A stretch of 64,000 bases of DNA from Meconema thalassinum. Its lineage: Eukaryota; Arthropoda; Insecta; Orthoptera; Tettigoniidae. The notes beneath the pieces are model-generated. The model made no database searches. It was not told where the DNA came from and worked only from the letters and a program-made list of their open reading frames with translations. This document shows, in pieces, positions 44,506 through 55,457 of this stretch. Location: NCBI GenBank assembly GCA_946902985.2, contig OX336390.1, positions 524,724,861-524,788,860 of the forward strand, written 5' to 3'. Position 1 is the stretch's first letter, and the number at the start of each line of letters is the position of its first letter. The position numbers and the translations under genes were made by a program.

Positions 44506-44839
44506 TATATCGACTGACAGTCAGTTGCTGCTTCTTCCTGCATGATAATTTGTTATCGGGCTTCACGTGTGTGTGTATTGTTACCTTCCTTCCTACTGTC
44601 GATATTCTTACAAGCCTTTGTGTTTACTTTTAACAGTGTGGCAGTATCAGGTACAGTAATGGAAACAGTGACCAACTTAATGTTTTTGGAATGCGCGATA
44701 CGCAGTGAGCGGGAAGATAACTGCAGTTCAAACCCGACTGCCATTTCCTGGCGCGATATCAGTACCTTCCAATTCCTCGTCCTTACAATCACACTTTCCT
44801 CCCCAGACAACACTCCACATGTGACGGTAATTGTAGCTC

Positions 44840-44945
44840 ACTCCATGGGTGTCCGCATAGAAGCAGCTACAAACTCTGGCGAGCCGAACATGTCCTCGGA
44901 CCCTCCCGGTACTAAAAGCCATACGCTAAAAAATACATGACAATT
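44840..44945 (+). mobile_element. SINE S1b tail fragment
   Basis: GGGTGTCCGCATAGAAGCAG, CTCGGACCCTCCCGGTACTA and AAAAGCCATACGCTAAAAAA match the complement of the S1b tail module at 15841-15950. Only the tail is present. Confidence 0.7.
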
Positions 44946-45034
44946 TTGAGGAAATAAATAAATTAAATAATTAAACAAATAAATTAAATTTGGTTGAAGA
45001 GTTAACTTATCGACATTTAGAAGCAAGTCAGTGT

Positions 45035-45106
45035 GTCAAAGATTTAAAATCAGATATGAGTGCTGTAGCAGAGTGCATTCAGCCTCATGAGGACACATAA
45101 ATAGCT
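45035..45106. repeat. 72-bp exact duplicate of 45708-45779
   Basis: Starts GTCAAAGATTTAAAATCAGA and ends GGACACATAAATAGCT. Identical over 72 bases to 45708-45779 but without the SINE head that precedes the second copy. Confidence 0.92.
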
Positions 45107-45560
45107 CTATGAATAGGAAGGGAGTTTTCATTGCATTCAACATGGGAACTGAAACCATTACAGAGTGTGTGAAGCTCAGCCGGAAGTTGTACAATTTTGA
45201 GGTTATGGTGTCGTAAACAAAACCCTGTATCTTTCCAGTGTTGTCGTGGTATTTATTCTTTGCATGAGCTAGCAAGATTAGATCGTCCCCTGCTATCTAA
45301 TCAGTTCTTCGAAACTGTTCTTTGAGCAGCTCTCCTCCACCGGAAGTTGAGAGTTCTAAAAACCCTAAGGTATAGTCTACCACCCTCAGTGACGCACTTT
45401 TTCACGAGTATGGGAAGATTCAACCCCCAAGACCAATATAAGTTATCAATAGGAGAAGTAAATAATTCAAACATACTTAGGACAATGTTTTAACATTACT
45501 CTGTAATAGTAACGACAGAAACATCGTTAAGTAATAATAATAATACATCAATAACAATAA
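45107..45560. other. No recognised feature
   Basis: AT-rich intergenic DNA with no recurring modules apart from a TAA tract near 45533. Confidence 0.45.
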
Positions 45561-45564
45561 ATAG

Positions 45565-45790
45565 CTGGCCCCATGATATACGGGGAACGTCTCTAAAAGC
45601 CGCCGTAGTTAAAATGGACGTAAAACCAATAACATTGTTATTATTATGATATATGGGGAGCACAATTGACTTTTTCTTACGAGTTCCCGGGTTCGATTCC
45701 GGACTTCGTCAAAGATTTAAAATCAGATATGAGTGCTGTAGCAGAGTGCATTCAGCCTCATGAGGACACATAAATAGCTGCTTAACATGA
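45565..45790 (+). mobile_element. Diverged S3 SINE containing an S8 tail insertion
   Basis: The S3 head GCTGGCCCCATGATATACGG is interrupted, then resumes with TGATATATGGGGAGCAC and B box CCGGGTTCGATTCCGG. The inserted ~60 bases (AACGTCTCTAAAAGCCGCCG to TTATTATTA) match the tail of the S8 repeat at 49368-49440. TGATATACGGGGA and TGATATATGGGGA flank it, a 13-bp target-site duplication with one mismatch. Confidence 0.7.
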
Positions 45791-45875
45791 GTTATAACCT
45801 TAAACTCAGGTAATGCGATTGAGGGTGGCGTCACGTTTGCCGCGCTTCCCTCACAATCTGTTGTTTGTTTGTTGT

Positions 45876-46715
45876 TTGAGTCTTCAGTCTTTTGACTGGT
45901 TTGATGCAGCTCTCCATGCCTCCCTGTCCTGAGCCAATCGTTTCATCTCTACATAGCTACCACACCCTACATCCGAGGCTATCTGTTTAACATATTCTAA
46001 CCTTGGTCTACCCCTACAGTTCTTGTCCTCGACCCTTCCTTCCATAACTAAGCTTGCTATTCCTGGGTGTCTTAGTATGTGTCCCACCAACCTATCTCTT
46101 CTCTTCATTAGCAGTCGCCAGAAACATCTCTCCTCTCCCACTCGCCTTAATACCTCTTCGTTTGTAACCCTATCTACCCATCTGATCTTCATCATTCTCC
46201 TGTAACACCACATTTCAAATGCTTCAATTCTCCTCTTTTCTGCTGCACCAATAGTCCAAGTTTCACTTCCATAGAGCGCCACGCTCCAGACAAAGGCTTT
46301 CAAAAATGACTTCCTAATACCTAAATCTATATTCGATGTCAACAGATTCCTTTTTTGTAGAAAGGCTTTCCTTGCCTGAGCCAACCTACTTTTTATATCC
46401 TCTTTGCTTCGCCCATCACTGGTTATTCTGCTTCCTAAGTAACAGAAGTCTCCTACTTCCTTCAGCTTTTCACCTGCCAATTTGATCTCCATAGAGGTTT
46501 CTGATTTATTTCGGCTGTATTCCTGTATTTTTGTTTTACATTTATTAATTTTCATCATGAATTCCTTCCGTAAGACGGAATCCATACCATTCAAAAACTC
46601 ATTCAAATCCTCAGGCTTGTCGGCCAAGATGACGATGTCATCAGCAAATCTCAGAGTTGAAGTTATTTCTCCTTGAATCTTCACTCCCTGTACTAGGTTA
46701 TAAAATAGGTGGTAG
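45876..46715 (-). pseudogene. Non-LTR retrotransposon, C-terminal reverse-transcriptase fragment (copy 1)
   Basis: A 266-codon open frame (46684-45884) starts in the reverse-transcriptase palm with LRFADDIVILADKPEDLNEF, then KCKTKI, GDFCYLGSRIT, ALYGSETWTIGAAEKRRIEAFEMWCYRRMMKIRW, RDRLVGHILRHPG and CRGRPRLEYVKQI. These are standard thumb and C-terminal segments of endonuclease/reverse-transcriptase LINEs. The 5' part is missing. The 3' end is CAAACAACAAACAAACAAC (minus strand). The frame is uninterrupted, suggesting recent insertion. Copy 2 lies at 50630-51455. Clade not resolved (RTE-like or related). Confidence 0.8.
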
Positions 46716-46754
46716 CCTTCCAGACGCCAACCTCATGAGAGGTGAAAGCAATGA

Positions 46755-46970
46755 AGATGAATGAAACTGGGCAAGGAGATGAAGGAAGCGGCCGTGGCCT
46801 ATTAGAAGGTACCGTCTTTTAATTTGCTTGGAGTTTAGAAATTGAAAACAAACATTACATTACATGGCCGGCGTGACGTTGCGATTCGAACACATTCCTT
46901 TACCGATTCTGTAGATAGTTCGTCCTCGTGGAGTACCGCAGCACCTCAGCGAGCGCAGCTACGACTGTCG
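46755..46970 (-). mobile_element. SINE-like repeat S7, second copy
   Basis: GGGCAAGGAGATGAAGGAAG, CTATTAGAAGGTACCGTC and a B-box-like complement (TTGCGATTCGAACAC) parallel the copy at 42495-42720. Confidence 0.55.
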
Positions 46971-47815
46971 GTAGCAGAAAGTATCTCTATGAATAAAAAT
47001 TCAGCACCTTCATAAATATAAAGCAAAATAAATAGTTGAGAAACTTGCCAATTCCACAGCGATTGAAACAAGGAATAATCGCACCCTTAGTAAATGCACA
47101 GCCAATCAGTCGTAGAATGACAACACTACCTGTTAGAGCGACTGTTGGTTGGTTGGTTCCTCAGTTTAGGGCTGCGACAACCTGGTCATGTAGCCCCGTG
47201 TACTTTGGGGATGTGTAGAATCTGTCTGATACCCGGTGTTAATTGTGATGGTTGTATTAGTGTGTGTTATCAATGATTGAGGTAAGGACTACACACAGAC
47301 GATCAATTTCGAGTACTTCCTAATTTTGCTACCAAATGCTACCGTCAACGACAGATAACTGTGAACTTGGCTACTAGATGCCACCACAACCGGCACCTGA
47401 CGATGAACGTTGGAACTAATACAGCGTTAATCAAATGTAACCAACAAATTTAGCTTTACACAATTGTAGTTAGTAGAAGGTCCTCTTACATGCCATAAAT
47501 AAATGACATGGGTCCGCCGGCTTTACTTCCCATCCAAAGGAAGGCATACTGAGGGAGTTTAACCCTCTTAAAAAATCCGACGACTTCGGCCGGGTTTGAA
47601 CCCGTGATCTTGGGCATAGAAGCTGCAGCTACGACTGTAGGTTGCAGACACTATCGCTATAAATAAAAATTCAGCAGCTTCATAAATGGAAAGCAAAATA
47701 AATAGTTTAAAATTTCGTAATTCCACAGCCGTTATAAACAAGGAGTAGTCGCACCCTTGGTAAATGCACAGCCAATCAGCCGTAGAATGGCAACACTACT
47801 TTTTTGAGTGACTGT
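46965..47815. repeat. Direct repeats of ~185 bp flanking an S1 copy
   Basis: 46960-47143 and 47625-47812 share GCAGCTACGACTGT, AATAAAAATTCAGCA, TAAAGCAAAATAAATAGTT and GTAAATGCACAGCCAATCAG. They are about 80-85% similar by eye. The S1 element sits exactly between them. Confidence 0.8.
47148..47622 (-). mobile_element. SINE S1, minus strand, head truncated
   Basis: GGTTGGTTGGTTCCTCAGTT to the B-box complement GGGTTTGAACCCGTG and GGGCATAGAAGCT, where the head breaks off into the flanking direct repeat. The last ~25 bases with the A box are missing. Confidence 0.85.
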
Positions 47816-48520
47816 ACGCTTACATACACGTGGAATTATGGCTAACGGCAAGACTGATGTTAATACAAAGCCACGACAGCAGTGTATGCTGGTCTTGAAC
47901 ACACACACAGTAACGGTCAGTGATGCTGATGTGTGTCCACAGGTAAGTCACAAATCTGGAGGTTGTTTAACTAAGCCATATAAATTCTGATCTGGTCTGA
48001 ATAAATCACATGCCACATACCAAATGAGTTTCAATACGGACAAGATGTATATCGTAGGACCACACAATGTAAACACGACGACGCGACGCGACGAGACGGT
48101 GCGGTGGCAAGTAGTTCCCATGCTGACACGAGGAAGTGCTCCCACATAACCGGTATCGGAAGGAATCCAAGGACTCAGGAGACAGCAGATTCCAAAGCTT
48201 CATCCGCCTGGTCACAGTCATTTCCTACCCTGATACCCAGAACACCTTCTTCAGTGCTTGAATGTAAATAGTGTTCACCTCATGATTTCAAGATAGTGAT
48301 GACGATAATCGTTGTTTTAAGGGGACTAACAACTAGCCTAGGTTATTGGCTCCTAATAGTTTGGGTGTACACAATTATGAAATGAACACTAGAACTACAA
48401 CAAACTGAAGGGCTAAATGAAGAAAATGACAAGAAAAGGAAGGAATAAGCATGGGCGCCCACAGATTTTTTTCCAGGGAGGGGGGTGTCAAGAAATATTT
48501 TTCAATTCATTATCTACCTG
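47816..48520. other. No recognised feature
   Basis: Intergenic DNA. A short GACGACGCGACGCGACGAG patch lies near 48075. No domain-bearing frame. Confidence 0.45.
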
Positions 48521-48522
48521 TC

Positions 48523-48855
48523 AAAGCCTCCGTGCCTTAGGCGGCAGCACGCCGGCCTCTCACCGCTGGGTCCGTGGTTCAAATCCCGGTCACTCAATGT
48601 GAGTTTTGTGCTGGACAAAACGGAGGCTGACTGGTTTTTCTCCGGGTACTCCGGTTTTCCCCTGTCACAATTTCATTCCAGCAACACTCTTCACTATCAT
48701 TTCATCTGTCATTCATTTAATCATTGCCCCAGGGGAGTGCGAAAGGCTTCGGCAGCCGGCACAGTTCAAATCCTCGCCGCTAGATGGGGGCTTCATTCAT
48801 TCCATTCCCTGACCCGGTCGGTCGACTGGACGCAGGCTGTGGATTTTCATTTTCA
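48523..48855 (+). mobile_element. tRNA-derived SINE S4, plus strand
   Basis: GCCTCCGTGCCTTAGGCGGC head with B box GTGGTTCAAATCCCGG. The body has GTGCTGGACAAAACGGAGGC and TTTCATTCCAGCAACACTC, ending CGCAGGCTGTGGATTTTCAT. Matches the minus-strand copy at 24590-24918. Confidence 0.92.
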
Positions 48856-48886
48856 TCTACCTGACACTAAGTGTTGATGAGATGTA

Positions 48887-48901
48887 CCCCCCCCCCCCCC
48901 C
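48887..48901. repeat. Poly-C run
   Basis: About 15 C residues. Confidence 0.9.
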
Positions 48902-49362
48902 ACGCAATTTTCGTTTCATTTCTTACTTGATTAGTGATATTCATTATTTGGCTGTTCTGAAACCGTTGGGTACATCATCTTTATGGCATGAATGGGAGGA
49001 ATAGTTTTTTTAGTACAGAGCTTTTGTCCATAAAAGTTCTCATTTCTTTGTGAATCATCGTCATAATGTCCATTTCTTAAAAACAGGTGAAAAGTAGTTG
49101 TATCACCAGGTATCAACAAAAATAATAAAAATCGAGCAGTTCATTAAAATGGTAATGTTTATCCAGTTCACCGATTTTCTAAATAACTGGACATGTTTTC
49201 AAATAATCTCAAGTAATTACTGAGTCAACCATTAAGACGCGATATAAAGCACATTTTTTTGTACAGAATTATCAGTTTTTGTACAACGAACGTCATACGA
49301 ATCATTCCTTTAACTACCAATCCGGCTTTATCGTGCTTATTACAGTGTTGCTCTCAAATTTA
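48902..49362. other. No recognised feature
   Basis: AT-rich intergenic DNA. Confidence 0.5.
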
Positions 49363-49367
49363 AGTTA

Positions 49368-49610
49368 GTTAATTATTTATGTAATAATATACTGTTATTG
49401 GTTTTACGTTCCTTTTAACTACTAAGGCATTTAGAGACGTCAGGGTGCCAGAACTTTGCTTCGAAGGGGATCTTAAACGTGCCAGTTCATCTACTGACAC
49501 GGATCCCTCGCATTGGCACAGCCTCAAATGGCAACTGACTGATTAAGGATCCGGTCCTGCAACCTGTGGGACAGCAGGTGAGAACGTTACCGCTGCACGA
49601 CGAAGCCAGT
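49368..49610 (-). mobile_element. SINE-like repeat S8
   Basis: The tail GTTATTGGTTTTACGTTCC, body GGATCTTAAACGTGCCAGTT and a head complement near GCACGACGAAGCCAG. AGTTAGTTA occurs on both sides (about 49364 and 49610), a possible 9-bp target-site duplication inside or beside a GTTA repeat. The tail recurs at 45587. Confidence 0.55.
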
Positions 49611-49633
49611 TAGTTAGTTAGTTAGTTAGATAT

Positions 49634-50022
49634 ATGCTTGCCCCGGTGGGTGAGTGGTTATCGTGTCGGACTACCAACCCCAAGCTCGCAGGTTCGCTTC
49701 TGGCCGAGGTAAGTGATTTTTGAAAGGCGGAAAAAATCACGATATGTATGTCATACGATGTTGGCATGTCAAAGAACCCTTTTGAATTCAGTAGGCCGTG
49801 TTCATAATGGCAAAATTAATCTTTGGAGTTTCCGCCAACACAAAGTTCCTTATTTCTCTACCAGAAAGCGCTATAGTGTTCAAGGATCTTAGATATCCAA
49901 CCCCCCTTGACTTTCATAGTGCTTCAAGGAACAACTGAATTCGACATGCAAGCTACCCTCTAGTTGTCAAATAACAAAGCTTGCACCCGCCACCCGAGAC
50001 CATACATTATTATTATTATTAT
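49634..50022 (+). mobile_element. tRNA-derived SINE S2, plus strand
   Basis: GCTTGCCCCGGTGGGTGAGT head, B box GCAGGTTCGCTTC, then GTGATTTTTGAAAGGCGG, CCGTGTTCATAATGGCAAAA, and a tail of TTA repeats. Closely related to 35186-35566 and 57860-58260. Confidence 0.92.
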
Positions 50023-50034
50023 TAGTGATTTATA

Positions 50035-51516
50035 TGAGGGTTGATCAGAAACGAAGGTTACAAAGCCTACAGTGAAACGGGTACAATTAATTCCCAACAA
50101 CCAATACAGCCAACTGATAGTACACTCATTAAGTTATTTTTTCGACATAGTCTCCATATTGGTTCAGGCACTTGTCGCTTCATGGGATAAGTTTAAATAT
50201 GCCCTCATGGTAACTATCCTGTCCTTGTGTGTTCAGCCACGTTGTCGCAAAGTGTTTCAACTCCTCGTCTGAAGTGAATTGTCGACTTCCTTGGTGATGA
50301 AACAGGTGAAAGTCACTTCGAGCTAGGTCTGGGATGTAGGGAGGGTGATTAATGATATCCCAGAAACCGCTTCAATAGCGTTTGTGGTCTCCTGGACTGT
50401 ATGAGGTCGCTCGTTGTCATGAAGAATGATAACACCCTAGGTGAGAAGTCCTAACCACGTTTACTTGTTTCGGCCACAGAAATCGAATAACTCAGTGGAT
50501 CTCTTCATGAGACCAATTTTCAGAACAAGTCACTATTAGGTGTTTAACTTCAACTAACGTTGTTGGTGGTGGGTCACTGAAACTCTGCACAGGTACCAAC
50601 TATATGTATTTGAATTACCCCACACTACTAAATTCAAGGAGAAATAATTTCAACTCTGTGATTTCCCGATGACATAGTCATCTTGGCTGACACACCTGAG
50701 TATTTGAATGAGTTTTTGAAGGGTATGGACTCCGTTTTGAGGAAAGAATTCATTATGAAAATTTATAAATGCAAAACAAAAATATTGGAATGCAGCCGGA
50801 ATAAATCAGAAACCTCTATGGACATCAAATTAGCAGGTGAAAAGCTGAAGGAAGTAGGCGACTTCTGTTACTTAGGTAGCAAAATAACCAGTGATGGACG
50901 AAGCAAAGAGGATATAAAAAGTAGGTTGGCTCAGGCAAGGAAAGGATTTCTACAGAAAAGGAGTCTGTTGACATCGAATATAGATTTAGGTATTAAGAAG
51001 TCATTTTTGAAAGCCTTTGTCTGGAGCGTGGCACTCCATGGAAGTGAATCTTGGACTAATGGTGCAGCGGAAAAGAGGAGAATTGAAGCGTTTAAAATGT
51101 GGTGTTACAGGAGAATGATGAAGATCAGAAGTGTAGATAGGGTTACAAACGACGAGGTAATGAGACGAGTGGGAGAGGTGAGATGTTTCTGGCGACTGCT
51201 AATGAAGAGAAGGGATAGGTTGGTAGCACACTTACTAAGACACCCAGGAATAGCAATCTTAGTTATGGAAGGAAGGGTCGAGGACAAGAACTGTAGGGGT
51301 AGACAAAGGTCAGAATATGTTACACAGATTGCCTCGGATGTAGGGTGTGGTAGCTATGCAGAGATGAAACGATTAGCTCAGGACATGGGGCTTGGAGCGC
51401 TGCATCAAACCAGTCAAAAGACTGAAGACTCAAACAACAACTAAACTCTCTAGAACAGATGATACTTCAGGAATATAATGTAGGCCTTGTAACCAAAGTC
51501 TCTGATCACCCCCTCG
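50035..51516 (-). mobile_element. Decayed mariner on the minus strand, split by a LINE fragment
   Basis: Left end TGAGGGTTGATCAGAAACGA and right end (inverted) CGAGGGGGTGATCAGAGAC are terminal inverted repeats, with TA at 50033-50034 and 51517-51518. The minus strand at 50440-50090 reads HDNERPHT (second catalytic aspartate), PPYIPDLARSDFHLF (third), then SDEELKHF and the C-terminus, with several frameshifts. The middle is displaced by the LINE fragment 50630-51455. Confidence 0.7.
50630..51455 (+). pseudogene. Non-LTR reverse-transcriptase C-terminal fragment (copy 2)
   Basis: The frame 50683-51444 carries MKIYKCKTKI, GDFCYLGSKITSDGRSKEDI, SVALHGSESWTNGAAEKRRIEAFKMWC and CRGRQRSEYVTQI, parallel to copy 1 at 45876-46715. 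The FADD region is altered to FPDD and frame-shifted at about 50675. The fragment starts at nearly the same internal point as copy 1 (AATTCAAGGAGAAATAA) and ends in CAAACAACAA. It lies inside the mariner 50035-51516. Confidence 0.8.
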
Positions 51517-51837
51517 TACATTCATTATAAAATGTTTTTGTTCACATTTTTTTTGTGAAAATCCTCAAGTAATGCTAATAAACAACTGAATACTAATATT
51601 TTCATAAGATTATATGTTGAAAATTGGGTAAACAGATCACATTAGGTCAAGTGGTCTAAGACCAGGCGGAAAAAAAGGATCTAGATATAGCCTATTGTTA
51701 AACAGATTAAGGTTGGTTTATTTTGAATGTTCATTACACAACTGTTTGGATTGCATTTATAACCGTCCAGCTCTAGTTCTTGTGCAGTAAAATGTAATTC
51801 ATTTAGGTCGAGTTGAGAGAGGCGGTGCATGTAAATT
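51517..51837. other. No recognised feature
   Basis: AT-rich DNA between two mobile elements. No recurring module. Confidence 0.45.
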
Positions 51838-52030
51838 CGTCCCGCGGCGTAGCCGTGTTCGTTAAATCATCCACTACAGGCGCAAGGGCAGCCTCAACAA
51901 GTCCGGAGGTTGCAGGTTCGAATCCTGCCGGAGACAGTGACTATCCTGAGATTGTCTTCACACTCCCTCCAGCCAAATGCCGAGATAGTACCCTACTTCA
52001 AGTCTCTGGGAGTCTACCTCATCCTTTTCC
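51838..52030 (+). mobile_element. tRNA-like SINE, unnamed family
   Basis: GCGGCGTAGCCGTGTTCGTT and the clear B box GCAGGTTCGAATCCTGCC, followed by CCTCCAGCCAAATGCCGAG. It resembles S6 in its head and ATGCCG segment. Only one good copy in the window. Confidence 0.5.
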
Positions 52031-52159
52031 ATAATATTCTGATGTCTCATAGTCATAAATTATTTCTTAAGTTTGGTGTTATATAAGATAGAATTGGTTT
52101 TCCTTGGTCCCCCAATGATATTTACAGGAGGCCATGATTAGAATTGTGTATATTGCGAG

Positions 52160-53235
52160 AATGTATCAGTCGTCAGTTGATGATACACAATCACAATTGG
52201 AACTTACAAAGTTGGAGGTTAGGGTCGTTCTGAAGTACTACTGGAAACAAGATTACAAAGCTGCTGCCACGGCTTGAAGAATATAGGGAGTGTCGTCAGT
52301 GAGCGTGTGGCACAACAGTGGTTCCATCGTTTCAACACTGAAGAAGAAAACACTGCAGATTTACCGCGTTCTGTAAGACTTAGACTATGGGATATTGAGA
52401 ATACACGCAGAGTTTTGAAAGAAAATCCGCAAAGAAGTACTCGTAGGCTGTCAGAAGAACTTGGTGCATCAAAAGTTACCATACATCGCCAGATTAAGAA
52501 ACTTGGAAAATCAAACTGAGGCTGTAGATCTGTACCTCATGAACTGACCCCTGAACAGGCTCAACGGGAGTGGATATCTGTAGTCAGCTTATCGGTAGAT
52601 TTATCAGGAGAATTGTCACATGTGATGAAAAATGGCTCTATTACCGCAACGCTGATGCCTCAGAACAGTGGCTCAGTCTCCGTCAACCTGCCAAAGTCAA
52701 TGTTAAAAAGGATCGGTTCGGCTCCAAAGTGATGTGTGGAACTTTGAGGGAGTGATTCACTGGGAGTTTGTTCCAAACGGGCGTGCAGTGAATTCGGATC
52801 TTAATTCTCAACAACTGGTCCGAGTTCATGAAATTTAGAGACGGAGATACCCAGCATTAGTTAACTCAAAGAGAGTTCTTTTCAGCAGGACAATACGAGA
52901 CATCATCATATTGCAGGAACAACCATGGCAAAAATTCAGGAATTGGGAGGAGTCGAATTGCTACCACATCCAGCACACAGCCCTTCAGATTACCATCCTT
53001 TTCGATCCATGGCCCATTCCTTGCGCGGAAGTAATTTCGAAAACATTGAAGCTGTGGAAGTGGGTCACACCGAATTCTTCGCATCAAAACCCAAAGACCG
53101 TCGCGGGATAAGAAACCTCCCTGAAAGATGGATCAAGACCATAGAATCTGATGGTATAATTTCTTGTCAGAAAACTTTCCAAATTAAATTTTCTTTAAAA
53201 AGCGTTATTATTTATGAGACATCCCCAGTATAGTT
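52160..53235 (+). pseudogene. Mariner transposase relic, different subfamily
   Basis: Pieces in order: KLEVRVVLKYYWKQDYKAAATA near the N-terminus (52210-52275); RVAQQWFHRFNTEEENTADLPRSVR and ENPQRSTRRLSEELGASKVTIHRQI, the paired helix-turn-helix region (frame 52274-52519); IVTCDEKWLYYRNADASEQW with the first catalytic aspartate (about 52612-52670); QQDN (second) near 52886; and ELLPHPAHSPSDYHPF (third). The usual four residues between SP and SDYH are deleted. EAVEVGHTEFFASK follows. Many frameshifts and stops separate these pieces. It belongs to a different lineage from the 43001 mariner. Confidence 0.8.
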
Positions 53236-53708
53236 GCACACACTACTACAGTCATCACAGAAATACAGATAATTAGACAAATTCAACACACTCACCCAAC
53301 AACATGGGACTGATTACGAAGATGCCCCAAACCCCTAAAATTAATTATTAACAACAATAACAACAACATGTCGATTAAACTGTGGTATTAAATAAGTAAT
53401 CAAGAGTTTATTGAATAGTTGGAAGAAAAAACAAGAATTGCACTTGAACGTTTGTTAGCCGGGGATTTATAATTTAACCGGTTTAGAAGATTTCAATAGC
53501 TAATATAAGTCATTTCAGACAGATACCAGGTTACATTTGTTAATAGTATATCCATTAAATAAAATTAATTGCCAATTTTCAGTGTTTGTGTTTAATTACA
53601 GTTCTTTCACCGTGGTTTCCCATTAATTTAAACTTTCAGCCTTATACGTGACTAACGAGAGCTTCTCTTTCTCGAAGGGGACCAATAACCTCTATGTTGG
53701 CCTCTTTA
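53236..53708. other. S1-tail-like fragment, then unassigned AT-rich DNA
   Basis: 53236-53340 (CACACACTACTACAGTCATC, CTCACCCAACAACATGGGAC, GATGCCCCAAACCCC) is a diverged S1 tail module. From there to the ACC repeat nothing else is recognised. Confidence 0.45.
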
Positions 53709-54460
53709 ACCACCACCACCACCACCACCACCACCACCACCACCACCACCACCACCACCACCACCACCACCACCACCACCACCACCACCACCACCACCAC
53801 CACCACCACCACCACCACCACCACCACCACCACCACCACCACCACCACCACCACCACCACCACCACCACCACCACCACCACCACCACCACCACCACCACC
53901 ACCACCACCACCACCACCACCACCACCACCACCACCACCACCACCACCACCACCACCACCACCACCACCACCACCACCACCACCACCACCACCACCACCA
54001 CCACCACCACCACCACCACCACCACCACCACCACCACCACCACCACCACCACCACCACCACCACCACCACCACCACCACCACCACCACCACCACCACCAC
54101 CACCACCACCACCACCACCACCACCACCACCACCACCACCACCACCACCACCACCACCACCACCACCACCACCACCACCACCACCACCACCACCACCACC
54201 ACCACCACCACCACCACCACCACCACCACCACCACCACCACCACCACCACCACCACCACCACCACCACCACCACCACCACCACCACCACCACCACCACCA
54301 CCACCACCACCACCACCACCACCACCACCACCACCACCACCACCACCACCACCACCACCACCACCACCACCACCACCACCACCACCACCACCACCACCAC
54401 CACCACCACCACCACCACCACCACCACCACCACCACCACCACCACCACCACCACCACCAC
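53709..54460. repeat. Uninterrupted ACC trinucleotide repeat, about 250 units
   Basis: About 752 bases of pure ACC (GGT on the other strand), followed by five to six ACA/CAA units to 54477. It creates open frames of histidine, threonine, valine, tryptophan and glycine on both strands. None has a credible start context, and all are artefacts. I saw no interruption while reading, so it is either very young or an assembly product. Confidence 0.97.
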
Positions 54461-54599
54461 ACAACAACAACAACAACTACTTTCACGAATAACCCTGTTT
54501 CTGCACAAGCTGCTGTGAAATTTGTTGAGCTATTTCGACGGTGACTAGCACGAATAAGTCTGTCTGTTTCCCTTCGTGTGAAGAAAATATAGTCTTTTA

Positions 54600-54603
<4 letters not shown>

Positions 54604-54631
<28 letters not shown>
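54604..54631. repeat. GT dinucleotide microsatellite
   Basis: About 14 GT units after CTCT. Confidence 0.9.
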
Positions 54632-55457
54632 ATCTCCCAAGTCTACGATTTGTTCTGTTATTATTTTGTTGTGTTAACGGAATTCCTAAAAGGAACGGGT
54701 AGATATAAAAAGTAATTGTTTAACTTAGACGTTGTTCTAAGCAACGTTTTGGGCTGTTGTATAATAATTACAAGTCTGAAGTATATTTACAAACACCGAA
54801 GAGGATGTAAAGAGGGACATGAGAGTTCGTATGTCGGAAGCAGACGACATGAAGAGTAACATTTATAAACAGTCTGAAGTTCGTTCAGATGCGTGATCAG
54901 GAGTTTCTCGCGACTCTTAGATACAGGAAAATATCATTTGAACGATAACGAAATGTATTAATTCATTTAGGGGCTTTGTAAATCGTGTTCATTAGCTTGA
55001 TGTACTTGGGTATGTACTGTGCCAAACTGTAGTTAATAAGGCCAGGGATTGGGGTAGGTGCTCCAAGTTTTTAACTCAGATACCATCTCAGCATTTGCAT
55101 GAAGGGACTGTGGCAAAGGACATTATGAAATATCGAGAGAATTTTCAGGCATAGCCTATGCGTTACATGTTCAGATATTTGCCTACATTATATGAAAAAT
55201 AGAGTTACGAGCTCTACACGAGCAGTACCATATAAGGAATCTTGCTAGCATTAGCCATAAACCTGTCACATCGCAGAACATAAAATTATGAGTAAATAAC
55301 TCTCAATTAATACAAAATTATCACACCATGCGCATTTGATGACACAATTCCAATAAATATAGAATATTTATCGTTTAAGAAAAATGCATGTAAACCAAGA
55401 GCAAAAGAATAATAATATATTTTTCCAAACATGTCCATTGTCTACGATATATTAAAC
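54632..55457. other. No gene; weak S1-tail resemblance
   Basis: 54966-55030 (TTTAGGGGCTTTGTAAATCG, GATGTACTTGGGTATGTA) is a diverged S1 tail module. The rest is AT-rich without recognised content. Confidence 0.4.

Larger units (their letters stand above)
42727..44760 (+). mobile_element. tRNA-like SINE/repeat S6, interrupted by mariner
   Basis: The head at 42727-42830 (GTGAGTTAGCCGTGGTCG, B box GAGGTTCGAAATCCC) and body up to CCTAAATA at 42999 are followed, beyond the mariner, by TATATCGACTGACAGTCAG and further sequence to about 44760 (GATAACTGCAGTTCAAACCC). The repeat at 63070-63410 carries the same order without mariner (CCTAAATACAGTATATCGAC, then CACCTGCAGTTCAAATCC), which supports the reconstruction. 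Confidence 0.65.

Noticed and set aside
44085..44543. 152-codon minus-strand frame over the mariner
   Set aside because: Antisense shadow of the transposase, kept open by the inverted arm.
53642..54544. Open frames of 256-298 codons (poly-His, -Thr, -Val, -Trp, -Gly)
   Set aside because: They are translations of the ACC/GGT repeat in five frames; none has coding character outside the repeat.
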